64,000 bases of DNA from Spinactinospora alkalitolerans (GTDB taxonomy: Bacteria; Actinomycetota; Actinomycetes; Streptosporangiales; Streptosporangiaceae), in the NCBI RefSeq assembly GCF_013408795.1, contig NZ_JACCCC010000001.1, positions 6,448,001 through 6,512,000 on the forward strand, written 5' to 3'. Below, one piece after another: positions 14,679-23,906 of this stretch. A program made the translations under genes and the position numbers. Position 1 is the first letter of the stretch; each line of letters opens with the position of its first letter. The notes beneath the pieces are model-generated. The model ran no database searches. It was not told the origin of the DNA and worked only from the letters and a program-made list of their open reading frames with translations.

Positions 14679-17600
14679 ATGACCTTCGACGGCTCCTTGC
14701 CGCCTTGGCCCGGTGGGCTTTCTGTGGCCGCGCGTTCCGTGTGGGCCAAGCACGACCGTGATGCCGACGGCTGGCTGCCGTTGTGGCGGCATATGGCCGA
14801 CAGCGCCGCTGTCTCCGGGCGGCTGTGGGATGAGTGGGTGCCCGGTCAGGTGCGGCGGCTCATCGCTGACACGCTGCCCGGCGATGCCGATGACGCCCGG
14901 CGGCTGGTGGTGTGGTTGGCCGCCACTCACGACATCGGCAAGGCCACGCCTGCGTTCGCCTGCCAGGTGGAGGAGCTCGCCGACTCCATGCGCAAGGCCG
15001 GGCTGGAAATGCGACTGCAGAAGCAGATGGCCGACCGCAAGCTCGCCCCGCACGGCTTGGCCGGGCAAATGCTGCTCCAGCAGTGGCTCATGGAGCGGCA
15101 CGGCTGGCCCAAGCCGGCCACTCTGCAGTTCACCATCGTCGTCGGCGGCCACCACGGCGTGCCGCCGAGTCAGTCCGACATCCACGAGCTGAAGGTCCAC
15201 CGCGGTCTGCTGCGCACCCGCGGCTGCGAGGACGCGTGGCGCGGTGTGCAGGACGAGCTGCTCGACGCCGCTGCCGAGGCCTGCGGTGTGCGGGAGCGCC
15301 TGGCCGACTGGCGGCAGGTGAAGCTTCCGCAGCCGGTACAGGTGCTGCTGACCGCACTGGTCATCGTCGCCGACTGGATCGCCAGCAACCCCGAACTCTT
15401 CCCGTACTTTCCCGGCGAGCGCAGTAGCGACCCCGAACGCGTCGAAGCGGCCTGGCGCGGCCTGAACCTGCCGCGTCCTTGGGCTGCGGTGGAGCCCGAG
15501 GAGAAGCCGGAAGACCTCTTCACCGCCCGCTTCGAGCTGCCCGTCGGCGCCCGGATCCGGCCGGTGCAGGAGGAAGCGGTCCGCATGGCGCGCGACATGG
15601 CCGAGCCGGGCCTGATGGTGATCGAAGCGCCGATGGGCGAGGGCAAGACCGAGGCCGCGCTGGCCGTCGCGGAGATCTTCGCCGCCCGGTCCGGAGCGGG
15701 CGGCTGCTTCGTCGCACTCCCCACCATGGCCACCGGGAACGCGATGTTCCCGCGCCTGCTCAAATGGTTGGACCGCCTGCCGGACGAACGGGCAGGAGCC
15801 GGTGCGCACTCGGTGTTCCTCGCGCACTCCAAAGCCGCGTTGAACAAGGACTTCGCCGAGCTGATGCGCACGGGGCGGCGCCCGGTGGCGGGCATCGACC
15901 AGGACGGCGCCGACGACGCCTGGGCACACCGCGCGGATGAGCGGACCGCGTCGGCGGAACTGATCGCGCACCACTGGCTGCGCGGCCGCAAGAAGGGGAT
16001 GCTGTCCTCGTTCGCGGTGGGCACCATCGACCAGTTGCTGTTCGCCGGCCTGAAAAGCCGCCACCTGGCGCTGCGCCACCTCGCCGTCGCCGGCAAGGTC
16101 GTGGTGATCGACGAGGTGCACGCCTACGACACCTACATGAGCTCCTACCTCGACCGGGTGCTGTCGTGGCTGGGTGCCTACGGCGTACCGGTGGTGGTGC
16201 TCTCGGCGACGCTGCCGGCCCGACGGCGCCGCGAGCTCGTCGAGGCCTACGCCGGGGGCAAGGAACAGGACGCCGGTTTCGCCTCGGTGCAGACGGCGGA
16301 CGGCTATCCGCTGCTCACCGGGGTCGCCCCTGGGGCGAGCCCGCAGCTATCGGCCCCCGGCGCCTCCGGCCGCGGTACCGATGTGGAGGTGGAGCGCCTC
16401 GACGACGACGTGGCGAAGCTGGCCGACCGATTGGCCGACGAACTCCGCGAGGGCGGTTGCGCGCTGGTCGTGCGCAACACGGTTGCCCGGGTCCATGAGG
16501 CAGCCGCCCACCTGCGGGAGCGCTTCGGCGACGACCGCATCACCGTCGCACACGCCCGCTTTCTGGACCTGGACCGCGCCGACAACGATGCCAGACTGCT
16601 CGCCACATTCGGTCCTCCCGAGAAAGTCGTCGAGCTTCAGGGGCGGCGCCCGGACGAGGCGCACATCGTGGTCGCCAGCCAGGTGGTGGAGCAGTCCCTG
16701 GACATCGACTTCGACCTGCTGGTGACCGATCTTGCCCCGGTCGATCTGGTGCTGCAGCGCATGGGGCGGCTGCACCGGCACCAGCGCGGCGAACAGCAGA
16801 GCGACCGCCCGCCGCGGCTGCGCACCGCCCGCTGCCTCATCACCGGCGTCGACTGGGAGGCGTCCATGCCCTGGCCGGTCCGCGGATCGCACACCGTCTA
16901 CCGGACGCACCCGCTGCTGCGCTCCCTCGCCGTGCTGGAACCCCACCTGAACGGGACCGCTGAGACGGGGCACATTGTGCGGCTGCCCGACCACATCAGC
17001 CCGCTGGTGCAGGAGGCCTACGGCTCAGAGGCGGCGGGGCCTCCGCAATGGCGGGAGACCATGCAGCGGGCCCGAGACGAGCACGAACAGCACCGGATCC
17101 AGCAGCGCACCAAGGCCGAGGCGTTCCTGCTCAACAAGGCGGGGCGACCCGGCAAGGCTCTGGTGGGCTGGGTCGAGGCCGGGGTCGGCGACGTCGAGGA
17201 CACCCGGGGCGGCAAGGCCCAGGTCCGCGACATCAGGGAGACCCTTGAGGTCCTGGTGCTGCAGCGGCGCGCCGATGGGACCCTGGCCACGCTCCCGTGG
17301 CTGAGCGAGGACCGGGGTGGGCTGGAACTGCCCACTGGGGCGGTGCCCGATTCCCGGCTCGCGCGCATCGCCGCGGCCTGCGGGCTGCGGCTGCCCTACG
17401 AGTTCGCCGATCCAAGAAGGCTCGACCAGGCAATCGACGAGCTCGAAGCCGAATGCGTCGAGGCCTGGCAGGCCAAGGAGTCGCACTGGCTGGCCGGCGA
17501 GCTGGTCCTGATCCTGGACGACCAGTGCCGTACCCGCCTGGCAGGCTTCGATCTCCACTACACCCGGTCCGACGGTCTTGAGGTGCACCGTGCCGAATGA
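14679..17600 (+). CDS. cas3: Cas3 nuclease-helicase, type I-E
   Basis: 973 residues. An N-terminal HD nuclease domain has HDIGKA (His84-Asp85) and GGHHG near 156. The superfamily 2 helicase domain follows with Walker A APMGEGKT (318-325), DEVH (478-481) and SATLP (509-513), then the motif VI region LQRMGRLHRH. It is recruited by Cascade to an R-loop and degrades target DNA. ATG 14679 is preferred; longer frames run back towards the mini-array. The last 11 bases overlap cas8e, so it is translated with the Cascade genes. All key residues are present. Confidence 0.95.
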   Translation: MTFDGSLPPWPGGLSVAARSVWAKHDRDADGWLPLWRHMADSAAVSGRLWDEWVPGQVRRLIADTLPGDADDARRLVVWLAATHDIGKATPAFACQVEELADSMRKAGLEMRLQKQMADRKLAPHGLAGQMLLQQWLMERHGWPKPATLQFTIVVGGHHGVPPSQSDIHELKVHRGLLRTRGCEDAWRGVQDELLDAAAEACGVRERLADWRQVKLPQPVQVLLTALVIVADWIASNPELFPYFPGERSSDPERVEAAWRGLNLPRPWAAVEPEEKPEDLFTARFELPVGARIRPVQEEAVRMARDMAEPGLMVIEAPMGEGKTEAALAVAEIFAARSGAGGCFVALPTMATGNAMFPRLLKWLDRLPDERAGAGAHSVFLAHSKAALNKDFAELMRTGRRPVAGIDQDGADDAWAHRADERTASAELIAHHWLRGRKKGMLSSFAVGTIDQLLFAGLKSRHLALRHLAVAGKVVVIDEVHAYDTYMSSYLDRVLSWLGAYGVPVVVLSATLPARRRRELVEAYAGGKEQDAGFASVQTADGYPLLTGVAPGASPQLSAPGASGRGTDVEVERLDDDVAKLADRLADELREGGCALVVRNTVARVHEAAAHLRERFGDDRITVAHARFLDLDRADNDARLLATFGPPEKVVELQGRRPDEAHIVVASQVVEQSLDIDFDLLVTDLAPVDLVLQRMGRLHRHQRGEQQSDRPPRLRTARCLITGVDWEASMPWPVRGSHTVYRTHPLLRSLAVLEPHLNGTAETGHIVRLPDHISPLVQEAYGSEAAGPPQWRETMQRARDEHEQHRIQQRTKAEAFLLNKAGRPGKALVGWVEAGVGDVEDTRGGKAQVRDIRETLEVLVLQRRADGTLATLPWLSEDRGGLELPTGAVPDSRLARIAAACGLRLPYEFADPRRLDQAIDELEAECVEAWQAKESHWLAGELVLILDDQCRTRLAGFDLHYTRSDGLEVHRAE

Positions 17601-19251
17601 ATCCCCCGCCCTCTCCTTCGACCTGACCGCACGACCGTGGATTCCGGTGCAGCGGCTCAACGGATCCGAGGAGGAGTTGTCGCTGCTGGAGGTCTTCGAG
17701 CAGGCCGAGCAGCTGCGCCGCATCGTCGGCGACGTCCCCACCCAGGAGTTCGCGCTCATGCGGCTGCTCTTGGCGATCCTGCACGACGCCCTCAAGGGCC
17801 CGGCCGATCCCGAGGAATGGCATGAACTGTGGGAGGAGGACGGGCTGCCCGTCGACCGGATCTCGGCCTACCTGCATCAGCACCGTGACCGCTTCGACCT
17901 GCTGCACCCGCAGACCCCCTTCTTCCAGGTCGCCGGCCTGCGCACGGCAAAGGACGAGTTCTCCTCCTTGGACCGCATCGTCGCCGACGTCCCCAACGGC
18001 GAACCCTTCTTCACCATGCGGGCGCGCGGTACCGACCGGCTCGGCTTCGCCGAGGCCGCCCGCTGGGTCGTGCACGCCCACGCCTACGATCCCTCCGGCA
18101 TCAAGTCCGGCGCGGCGGGCGACCCCCGGGCCAAAGGCGGCAAGGGCTACCCGCAGGGCGTGGGCTGGGCGGGCAACCTGGGCGGGGTGCTCGCCGAAGG
18201 AGATCACCTGCGCGAGACGCTGCTGCTCAACCTCGTCGCCGCCGACACCGACAACCTCAAAATCGACGAGGACGACCGGCCCGCATGGCGACGCGCCCCC
18301 AACGGCGCCGCCGCGGCCGATCCGAAGGAACTGGCCGCCCGCCCCACCGGCCCCCGCGACCTCTACACCTGGCAGAGCCGCCGGCTCCGGCTGCACTACG
18401 ACGCCGAGGGCGTCCACGGCGTCCTGCTGGCCTACGGCGATCCGCTCCCCGCACGCAACATGCACAACCGCGAGCCGATGACCGCCTGGCGGCGCAGCCC
18501 GGCCCAGGAGAAGAAGCTGGGAGCGGCGCAGGTCTACCTGCCGCGTGAGCACGACCCGACCCGCAGCGCGTGGCGCGGCCTGGGAGCACTGGTCACGGGC
18601 CGGGTGCGCAATGCAGAGCAGCGTCGGGAGGCCGCCGAAGTCGTGCGGCCCCGCATCCTCGACTGGGTCGCCCGGCTCGCCAACGAGGGCTTCCTGGACG
18701 ACGAGCACTTCATCCGGGCCCGGGTCTTCGGCGCCGTCTACGGCACCCAGCTGTCGGTCATCGACGAGATCGTCGACGACGCTATCGCCATGGCCGTGGT
18801 CGTGCTGCACGAGCGCGACGCCGAACTCGGCCATACAGCGGTCCGCGCGGTCGACGACGCCGAGGAGGCGGTCACCGCTCTGGGCGACCTCGCCACCGGG
18901 CTGGCCCAGGCGGCCGGCGCCGAGACCGAGGCGCCTCGGGCCACGGCACGCGACCTTGGCTTCGGCAAACTCGACGGCCACTTTCGTGACTGGCTGGCGA
19001 AGCTGACCTCCGACAAAGACCCCGAGGAGTATCGCCGCGAATGGCAGTGCCGAGTGCACAGCACCATCAGCCGCATCGCCGATCGCCTGGTCAATGAGGC
19101 GGGCGAGGCCGCCTGGACGGGACGGGTCACCGAAGCCAAGAGCGGTTCTCTCTGGCTCACCGCGTCCCGCGCCGACCTGAGATTCCGTGCCGAGCTGAGG
19201 AAGGCGCTCCCCATGTCCACCACCGAGCAGACAGGCGAGGCACCAGCGTGA
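17590..19251 (+). CDS. cas8e: Cas8e (Cse1/CasA), Cascade large subunit
   Basis: 553 residues, family-typical. It starts SFDLTARPWIPVQRLNG, the conserved Cse1 opening, and carries GVGWAGNLGGVLAEGD, REPMTAWRRSP and a C-terminal helical bundle. The large subunit recognises the PAM and recruits Cas3. GTG 17590 is chosen because GAGG stands 6 bases upstream; a TTG at 17578 is less likely. It overlaps cas3 by 11 bases and cse2 by 4. Confidence 0.94.
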   Translation: MPNESPALSFDLTARPWIPVQRLNGSEEELSLLEVFEQAEQLRRIVGDVPTQEFALMRLLLAILHDALKGPADPEEWHELWEEDGLPVDRISAYLHQHRDRFDLLHPQTPFFQVAGLRTAKDEFSSLDRIVADVPNGEPFFTMRARGTDRLGFAEAARWVVHAHAYDPSGIKSGAAGDPRAKGGKGYPQGVGWAGNLGGVLAEGDHLRETLLLNLVAADTDNLKIDEDDRPAWRRAPNGAAAADPKELAARPTGPRDLYTWQSRRLRLHYDAEGVHGVLLAYGDPLPARNMHNREPMTAWRRSPAQEKKLGAAQVYLPREHDPTRSAWRGLGALVTGRVRNAEQRREAAEVVRPRILDWVARLANEGFLDDEHFIRARVFGAVYGTQLSVIDEIVDDAIAMAVVVLHERDAELGHTAVRAVDDAEEAVTALGDLATGLAQAAGAETEAPRATARDLGFGKLDGHFRDWLAKLTSDKDPEEYRREWQCRVHSTISRIADRLVNEAGEAAWTGRVTEAKSGSLWLTASRADLRFRAELRKALPMSTTEQTGEAPA

Positions 19252-19910
19252 CCGCAACCGACACCAAGCGCCTGCCGTCCCTGAAATGGGTCGGAGTGTT
19301 CGTCGACGAACGCGTCCGAGAGATCCAGGAGGGATACCGGCGGGACCGGCCCGGCGCCGTGGCGACCCTGGCCCGGCTGCGGCGGGGGGCGGGCAAAACA
19401 ATCGAGGAGGTCCCCGATCTGTGGGGGCTCGCCCTCGACGAGCGCTTCTACCACGGTGCTCCGCGGATCGGCGAGGACGCCATGAACCGCGCCGAGAACG
19501 CCGCCCACATCGCGCTCACCGTCTACGCCGTGCACCAGCAGTCGCGCCGCGACGACAGGATGCACCAGCGGGGGCGGGGGCTGGGCGAGGCCGTGCGCAG
19601 GCTGATGCCCGGCAATGACATCGACGAGCCGCTGCGCAAGCGCTTCGTGCAGGTCGGCAGCGCCACCGACACCGCCACCCTCGCCTACCGGCTGCGCGAG
19701 ATCGCCGTGCTGCTGCGCCGCGGCTCCGTTCCCCTCGACTACGGGGTGCTCGCCGACGAGATCCACGAGTTCCAGCGACCCAGTGGGGCGAGCCGGGTCC
19801 GCACCACGTGGGGACGCGGATTCCACGCCTACCGGTCCAAGTCCACCGAGAACCCCGCCGAGATCGACGACTCCGCCACCGACATCGCGACCGACAAGGA
19901 CGACTCATGA
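19248..19910 (+). CDS. cse2: Cse2 (CasB, Cas11e), Cascade small subunit
   Basis: 220 residues, all-helical, with the family pattern DRPGAVATLARLRRGAGK near residue 35 and RRLMPGNDID in the middle. Two copies line the belly of Cascade and stabilise the non-target strand. The GTG start overlaps the cas8e stop. The last 30 residues are acidic and poorly conserved (DDSATDIATDKDDS). Confidence 0.93.
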   Translation: MTATDTKRLPSLKWVGVFVDERVREIQEGYRRDRPGAVATLARLRRGAGKTIEEVPDLWGLALDERFYHGAPRIGEDAMNRAENAAHIALTVYAVHQQSRRDDRMHQRGRGLGEAVRRLMPGNDIDEPLRKRFVQVGSATDTATLAYRLREIAVLLRRGSVPLDYGVLADEIHEFQRPSGASRVRTTWGRGFHAYRSKSTENPAEIDDSATDIATDKDDS

Positions 19911-21094
19911 GCCGCACCATCCTCGACCTGCACGTACTGCAGACCGTCCCGCCCAGCAACATCAACCGCGATGACACCGGGGCGCCCAAGACCGCGATCT
20001 ACGGCGGAGTGCGCCGCGCCAGGGTCTCCAGCCAGGCGTGGAAGCGCGCCACCCGGCTCGCCTTCGACAGCCTGCTCGACCCCGGTGAGCTGGGCACACG
20101 CACCAAGCGGGTCGCCGAACTGCTGGCCGAACGGATCCGGGAACTCGACTCCTCGATCGAGGAGCGGGAGGCCTGGACCCTGGCGGCCGAAACCGTCCAG
20201 ACCGCCACCGGCTCCAAAATCGAGGTGCCCAAGCGCAGGGCCGACGCAGCGAAGAAGAAAGGGGAGGGCGAGCCGGCCCCCGAATCCGCCTACCTGATGT
20301 TCCTCAGCGCCCGGCAGCGCGACGGCCTGGCCGAACTCGCCGTCGAAGGCCGCGCCGACATCAAGGCCTTCCTCAAGGACAAGGACAACAAGAAGAGGGC
20401 GAAGGAGATCGCGGACACCCGCCACTCGGTCGACATCGCCCTGTTCGGCCGAATGGTCGCCGACGGCGCCGACATCAACGTCGACGCCGCGGCCCAGGTC
20501 GCACACGCCATCAGTGTGCACGCGGTCGAGAACGAGTCCGACTACTACACCGCCGTCGACGACCGCAACACCGACGCCGAACCCGGCGCGGGCATGATCG
20601 GCACCGTCGAGTTCAACTCCGCCACCCTGTACCGCTACGCGGCTCTCGACGTCGACCTGCTGCGCAAAAACCTCGGAGAAGGACTGCGCGACGACGAACC
20701 GGTCACCGAGCCGCTGCGCCGCGCCGTCGAGGCGTTCGTGCGCGGCTTCGTCGAGTCCCTGCCCAGCGGCAAGCTCAACACCTTCGGCAACAACACGCTG
20801 CCCGACGCGGTCATCGTCAAGCTGCGTACCTCGCGCCCCATCAGCTTCGTCGGGGCCTTCGAGGAGCCGGTGATGCTGGGCAACGGCCACCTCCAGGAGG
20901 CCAGCGGACGGCTGGCCGATTACATCCCCGAGGTCGAGCTCGCCTACGGCGCCGAAGACGGCACGGACACGTGGGTGCTGCGGATCGGCCGCAGCACCGA
21001 GAAGCTCTCCGGACTCGGCACCGAACTGTCCCTGCCCGACCTGGTCTCCGCCGTCGGCGCGGCGGTGGCCCAGCGCCCGGCACCCGCAAAATGA
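19907..21094 (+). CDS. cas7e: Cas7e (Cse4/CasC), Cascade backbone
   Basis: 395 residues. It begins ILDLHVLQTVPPSNINRDDTGAPKTA, matching the family opening, then GVRRARVSSQAWKRATR, NTFGNNTLPDAVIV and ISFVGAFEEPV. Six copies wrap the crRNA spacer. ATG 19907 overlaps the cse2 stop (ATGA). A lysine-rich insertion at about residues 104-125 is the least conserved part. Confidence 0.95.
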   Translation: MSRTILDLHVLQTVPPSNINRDDTGAPKTAIYGGVRRARVSSQAWKRATRLAFDSLLDPGELGTRTKRVAELLAERIRELDSSIEEREAWTLAAETVQTATGSKIEVPKRRADAAKKKGEGEPAPESAYLMFLSARQRDGLAELAVEGRADIKAFLKDKDNKKRAKEIADTRHSVDIALFGRMVADGADINVDAAAQVAHAISVHAVENESDYYTAVDDRNTDAEPGAGMIGTVEFNSATLYRYAALDVDLLRKNLGEGLRDDEPVTEPLRRAVEAFVRGFVESLPSGKLNTFGNNTLPDAVIVKLRTSRPISFVGAFEEPVMLGNGHLQEASGRLADYIPEVELAYGAEDGTDTWVLRIGRSTEKLSGLGTELSLPDLVSAVGAAVAQRPAPAK

Positions 21095-21804
21095 GCGTCC
21101 TCGCGCTCCTGCTGGCCGGCCCCCTGCAAGCCTGGGGGGCATCGGCCCGCTTCGCCCGCCGCACCACCGAGCACGCCCCCACCAAGAGCGGCGTCATCGG
21201 GCTGCTCGCCGCCGCCCAGGGGCGCGAGCGCACCGCCGACCTCGCCGACCTCGCCGGACTGCGCTTCGGTGTGCGCGTCGACCAGCCCGGCACGCGCATC
21301 CGTGACTACCAGACCGCCAAGCACTTCGACACGGGCAAGTCCATGCCGGTGTCGGAGCGCTTCTACCTGGCAGACGCCGTCTTCGTCGCGGCCGTCGAGG
21401 GCGACGACACGCTGATCGACGACCTGCACCGAGCGGTGCAGGCGCCGGTCTACCTGCCTTACCTGGGGCGGCGTTCGTGCCCGCCGGCGCGCCGGGTCGA
21501 TATCGGCGTCCACCGCGATCAGAGCCTGGAGCAGGTGCTGGCCGACCAGGAGTGGCGCGCCGCCGGGTGGTATCAGCGCAGCCGGAAGCGGGAATCCACG
21601 GTCCCGCTCACCACCTTCGTCGACGCCACTCCCGGTGACAGCCGCAACGACAGCGTCCGCGACCTGCCGCTCAGCTTCGACCCCCTGCACCGCCGCTACG
21701 CCCTGCGCGGCGTGCGGACGGACACGGTCGACGTGCCCAACCCGAAAGCCCGCCGCAGCGCGCCCCCCGATCACAACCCGACGATCCTCCTGGGAGGCGA
21801 CTGA
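21091..21804 (+). CDS. cas5e: Cas5e (CasD)
   Basis: 237 residues of RAMP fold: SVLALLLAGPLQAWG at the start, RRTTEHAPTKSGVIGLLAAAQGR with the conserved helix, and YLPYLGRRSCPPARRVD later. It caps the 5' handle of the crRNA in Cascade. ATG 21091 overlaps the cas7e stop by 4 bases, and its own stop shares one base with the cas6e ATG. Confidence 0.95.
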   Translation: MSVLALLLAGPLQAWGASARFARRTTEHAPTKSGVIGLLAAAQGRERTADLADLAGLRFGVRVDQPGTRIRDYQTAKHFDTGKSMPVSERFYLADAVFVAAVEGDDTLIDDLHRAVQAPVYLPYLGRRSCPPARRVDIGVHRDQSLEQVLADQEWRAAGWYQRSRKRESTVPLTTFVDATPGDSRNDSVRDLPLSFDPLHRRYALRGVRTDTVDVPNPKARRSAPPDHNPTILLGGD

Positions 21805-22508
21805 TGCACCTCACCCGCTTCCGCCTCAACACCGTGCGCAGCGGTGCGCGCAGGCTGCTGTCCTCCCCGCAGGCCATGCACGCTGCGGTCATGAGCTCCT
21901 TCCCCGACGTGCTCCCCAGTGACACCGACACTCCGCGGGTACTGTGGCGCGTCGACCGCAACGCCAAGGCCGAGGTCTTCCTCTACATGGTCAGCCCGGC
22001 CGAACCCGACCTCACCCACATGGTGGAGCAGGCCGGCTGGCCGACCCAGCCGAAGTGGCAGACCTACGACTACACCCCGTTCCTGTCCCGCCTGACCAAA
22101 GGGGACACCTGGGCGTTCCGGCTCACCGCCAACCCGGTGCACAGCATCCGCCGCAAGGCCGACGAGCCCACCAAACTCACCGCGCACGTCACCCCGCGCC
22201 ATCAGATGGGCTGGCTGCTGCAGCGCCAGGAGGCCGCGGGCTTCCGGGTAATGGAGAAAGCGCCGGAGCAGCGTCGGCTGCCCGAAGGCGACGAGTACCA
22301 GCTGGTCGTGCACGACCGCCGCGGCCGCACCTTCGACAAGTCCGAGCGGGAGTCCCGGGGGAAGAAGACCGTTTCCCTGGTCACCGCGACCTTCGACGGC
22401 CGCCTGGAGGTGACCGATCCCAAGGCGCTGCGCCGCACCCTGACAACAGGACTGGGTCGGGCCAAGGCATACGGATGCGGACTGATGACCCTGGCCCCGG
22501 TGGGCTGA
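21804..22508 (+). CDS. cas6e: Cas6e (CasE) crRNA endoribonuclease
   Basis: 234 residues, double ferredoxin fold. His26 in QAMHAAV matches the catalytic histidine position of the family, and the C-terminal glycine-rich loop GLGRAKAYGCGLMTL is intact. It cuts below the CCCCGC/GCGGGG stem of each repeat, leaving the ATGGTCCC handle, and stays bound to the 3' hairpin. The start overlaps the cas5e stop. Confidence 0.95.
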   Translation: MHLTRFRLNTVRSGARRLLSSPQAMHAAVMSSFPDVLPSDTDTPRVLWRVDRNAKAEVFLYMVSPAEPDLTHMVEQAGWPTQPKWQTYDYTPFLSRLTKGDTWAFRLTANPVHSIRRKADEPTKLTAHVTPRHQMGWLLQRQEAAGFRVMEKAPEQRRLPEGDEYQLVVHDRRGRTFDKSERESRGKKTVSLVTATFDGRLEVTDPKALRRTLTTGLGRAKAYGCGLMTLAPVG

Positions 22509-22511
22509 GGA

Positions 22512-23465
22512 ATGGCGACGGTCGGCAGGCGCCAAGCCTCCACGCCGCGTGAACTCACCCGGGTGGGAGACCGACTCTCCTTCGTCTATCTGGAACGGTG
22601 CACCGTGCACCGCGATGCCAACGCGATCACCGCCGAAGACGGCGATGGCGTCACGCACATTCCCTCCGCTGCCATCGGCACCCTGCTCCTGGGCCCGGGC
22701 ACCCGCGTCACCCACCAGGCCATGAGCGTGCTCGGCGAGAGCGGGGCGGGCGTGGTGTGGGTCGGAGAGCAGGGGGTCCGCTTCTACGCGGGCGGCCGGT
22801 CGCTGACCCGCTCGGCCGCGCTGGTCGAAGCCCAGGCAAGGGCGTGGGCGAACCGGGGCACGCGGCTGGAGGTGGCCCGTGCCATGTACAAGATGCGCTT
22901 CCCCGATGAAGACCCGGCGGGCCTTACCCGACAGCAGCTCCTCGGTAAAGAGGGGAAGCGGGTCAAGGACTTCTACCGCAAAGAGGCCGCCCGGGTCGGC
23001 ATGCCCTGGAACGGCCGGCGTTTCGTGCCGGGGGACTTCGACTCCGGCGACTCGCTCAACCAGGGAATCACCGCCGCCGCCCAGTGCCTCTACGGCGTCT
23101 CCCAGGCGGTGGTCGCCGCTCTGGGATGCACGCCTGGGCTGGGGTTCGTGCACTCCGGCCACGAACTGTCCTTCGTTCTGGATGTGGCCGACCTCTACAA
23201 GACCGAGATCGGCATCCCCATCGCCTTCGACGTCGCGGCGGAAGGCCCGGGCGAAGTCGGCTCACGCACCCGCCGGGCCATCCGCGACCGCATCAACGAG
23301 ATCGGCTTCCTCGGCCGATGCGTCCGCGACATTCAGAGTCTGCTGCTTCCAGAAGGCGTGGGCAGCGACGTCACAGATGACACCTTCGACCGCGTCGGTC
23401 TGCAGACCGACCGAGGTCCCGACGTCGAGTCCGGCCGCAACCATGCGGACGGATTGATCTGGTGA
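22512..23465 (+). CDS. cas1: Cas1e integrase
   Basis: 317 residues. Metal-binding catalytic residues line up as Glu147 (LLGKEGKRV), His214 (LGFVHSGHELSF) and Asp227 (DVADLYK). With Cas2 it inserts new spacers at the leader end. ATG 22512 follows the cas6e stop by 3 bases. Intact residues, together with the regular main array, suggest adaptation was working recently. Confidence 0.95.
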   Translation: MATVGRRQASTPRELTRVGDRLSFVYLERCTVHRDANAITAEDGDGVTHIPSAAIGTLLLGPGTRVTHQAMSVLGESGAGVVWVGEQGVRFYAGGRSLTRSAALVEAQARAWANRGTRLEVARAMYKMRFPDEDPAGLTRQQLLGKEGKRVKDFYRKEAARVGMPWNGRRFVPGDFDSGDSLNQGITAAAQCLYGVSQAVVAALGCTPGLGFVHSGHELSFVLDVADLYKTEIGIPIAFDVAAEGPGEVGSRTRRAIRDRINEIGFLGRCVRDIQSLLLPEGVGSDVTDDTFDRVGLQTDRGPDVESGRNHADGLIW

Positions 23466-23812
23466 CCGTCATCGTGCTCACCAACTGCCCAGCGGGACTA
23501 CGCGGCTTCCTCACCCGCTGGCTGCTGGAGATCTCGCCGGGCGTCTTCATCGGCGGCCCTTCTGCACGGATCCGGGAAGCGTTGTGGGCGGAAGTGCAGG
23601 AGTACGCCGGCAACGGCAGGGCTCTGCTTGCCTACAGCACCGACAACGAGCAGGGCTTCACCTTCAAGACCTTCGACCACAAGTGGCACCCGGTAGACCA
23701 CGAAGGCCTGACCCTCATCCGACGCCCGAACGAGCAGCAGACCAGTCCCTCAGCGGCGAAGTCCAAAGGCTGGAGCAAGGCGTCCAAGTACCGCCGCTTC
23801 GGAGGCCGGTAA
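23462..23812 (+). CDS. cas2: Cas2e
   Basis: 116 residues, the type I-E form of Cas2 (TVIVLTNCPAGLRGFLTRWLLEISPGVFIG, then DHEGLTLIRRP). The C-terminal tail SKGWSKASKYRRFGGR is longer and more basic than the core. It dimerises and bridges Cas1 dimers in the integration complex. GTG 23462 overlaps the cas1 stop. It is the last gene of the cas run. Confidence 0.94.
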   Translation: MTVIVLTNCPAGLRGFLTRWLLEISPGVFIGGPSARIREALWAEVQEYAGNGRALLAYSTDNEQGFTFKTFDHKWHPVDHEGLTLIRRPNEQQTSPSAAKSKGWSKASKYRRFGGR

Positions 23813-23828
23813 GGCGCCGCCTCTGGTG

Positions 23829-23906
23829 TCGATGGGTATTTTGTCGGATTCTCTTGAAGTGAATGAAACAAGCGCTTAGCGTCAGTGAACACGCAGGTCA
23901 TTAAGC
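23829..23906 (+). promoter_or_regulatory. CRISPR leader 2
   Basis: About 78 bases between cas2 and the first repeat, A/T-richer than the surroundings and clearly related to leader 1 along its full length, ending AACACGCAGGTCATTAAGC before the repeat. It sets transcription of the array on the plus strand. Confidence 0.75.
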
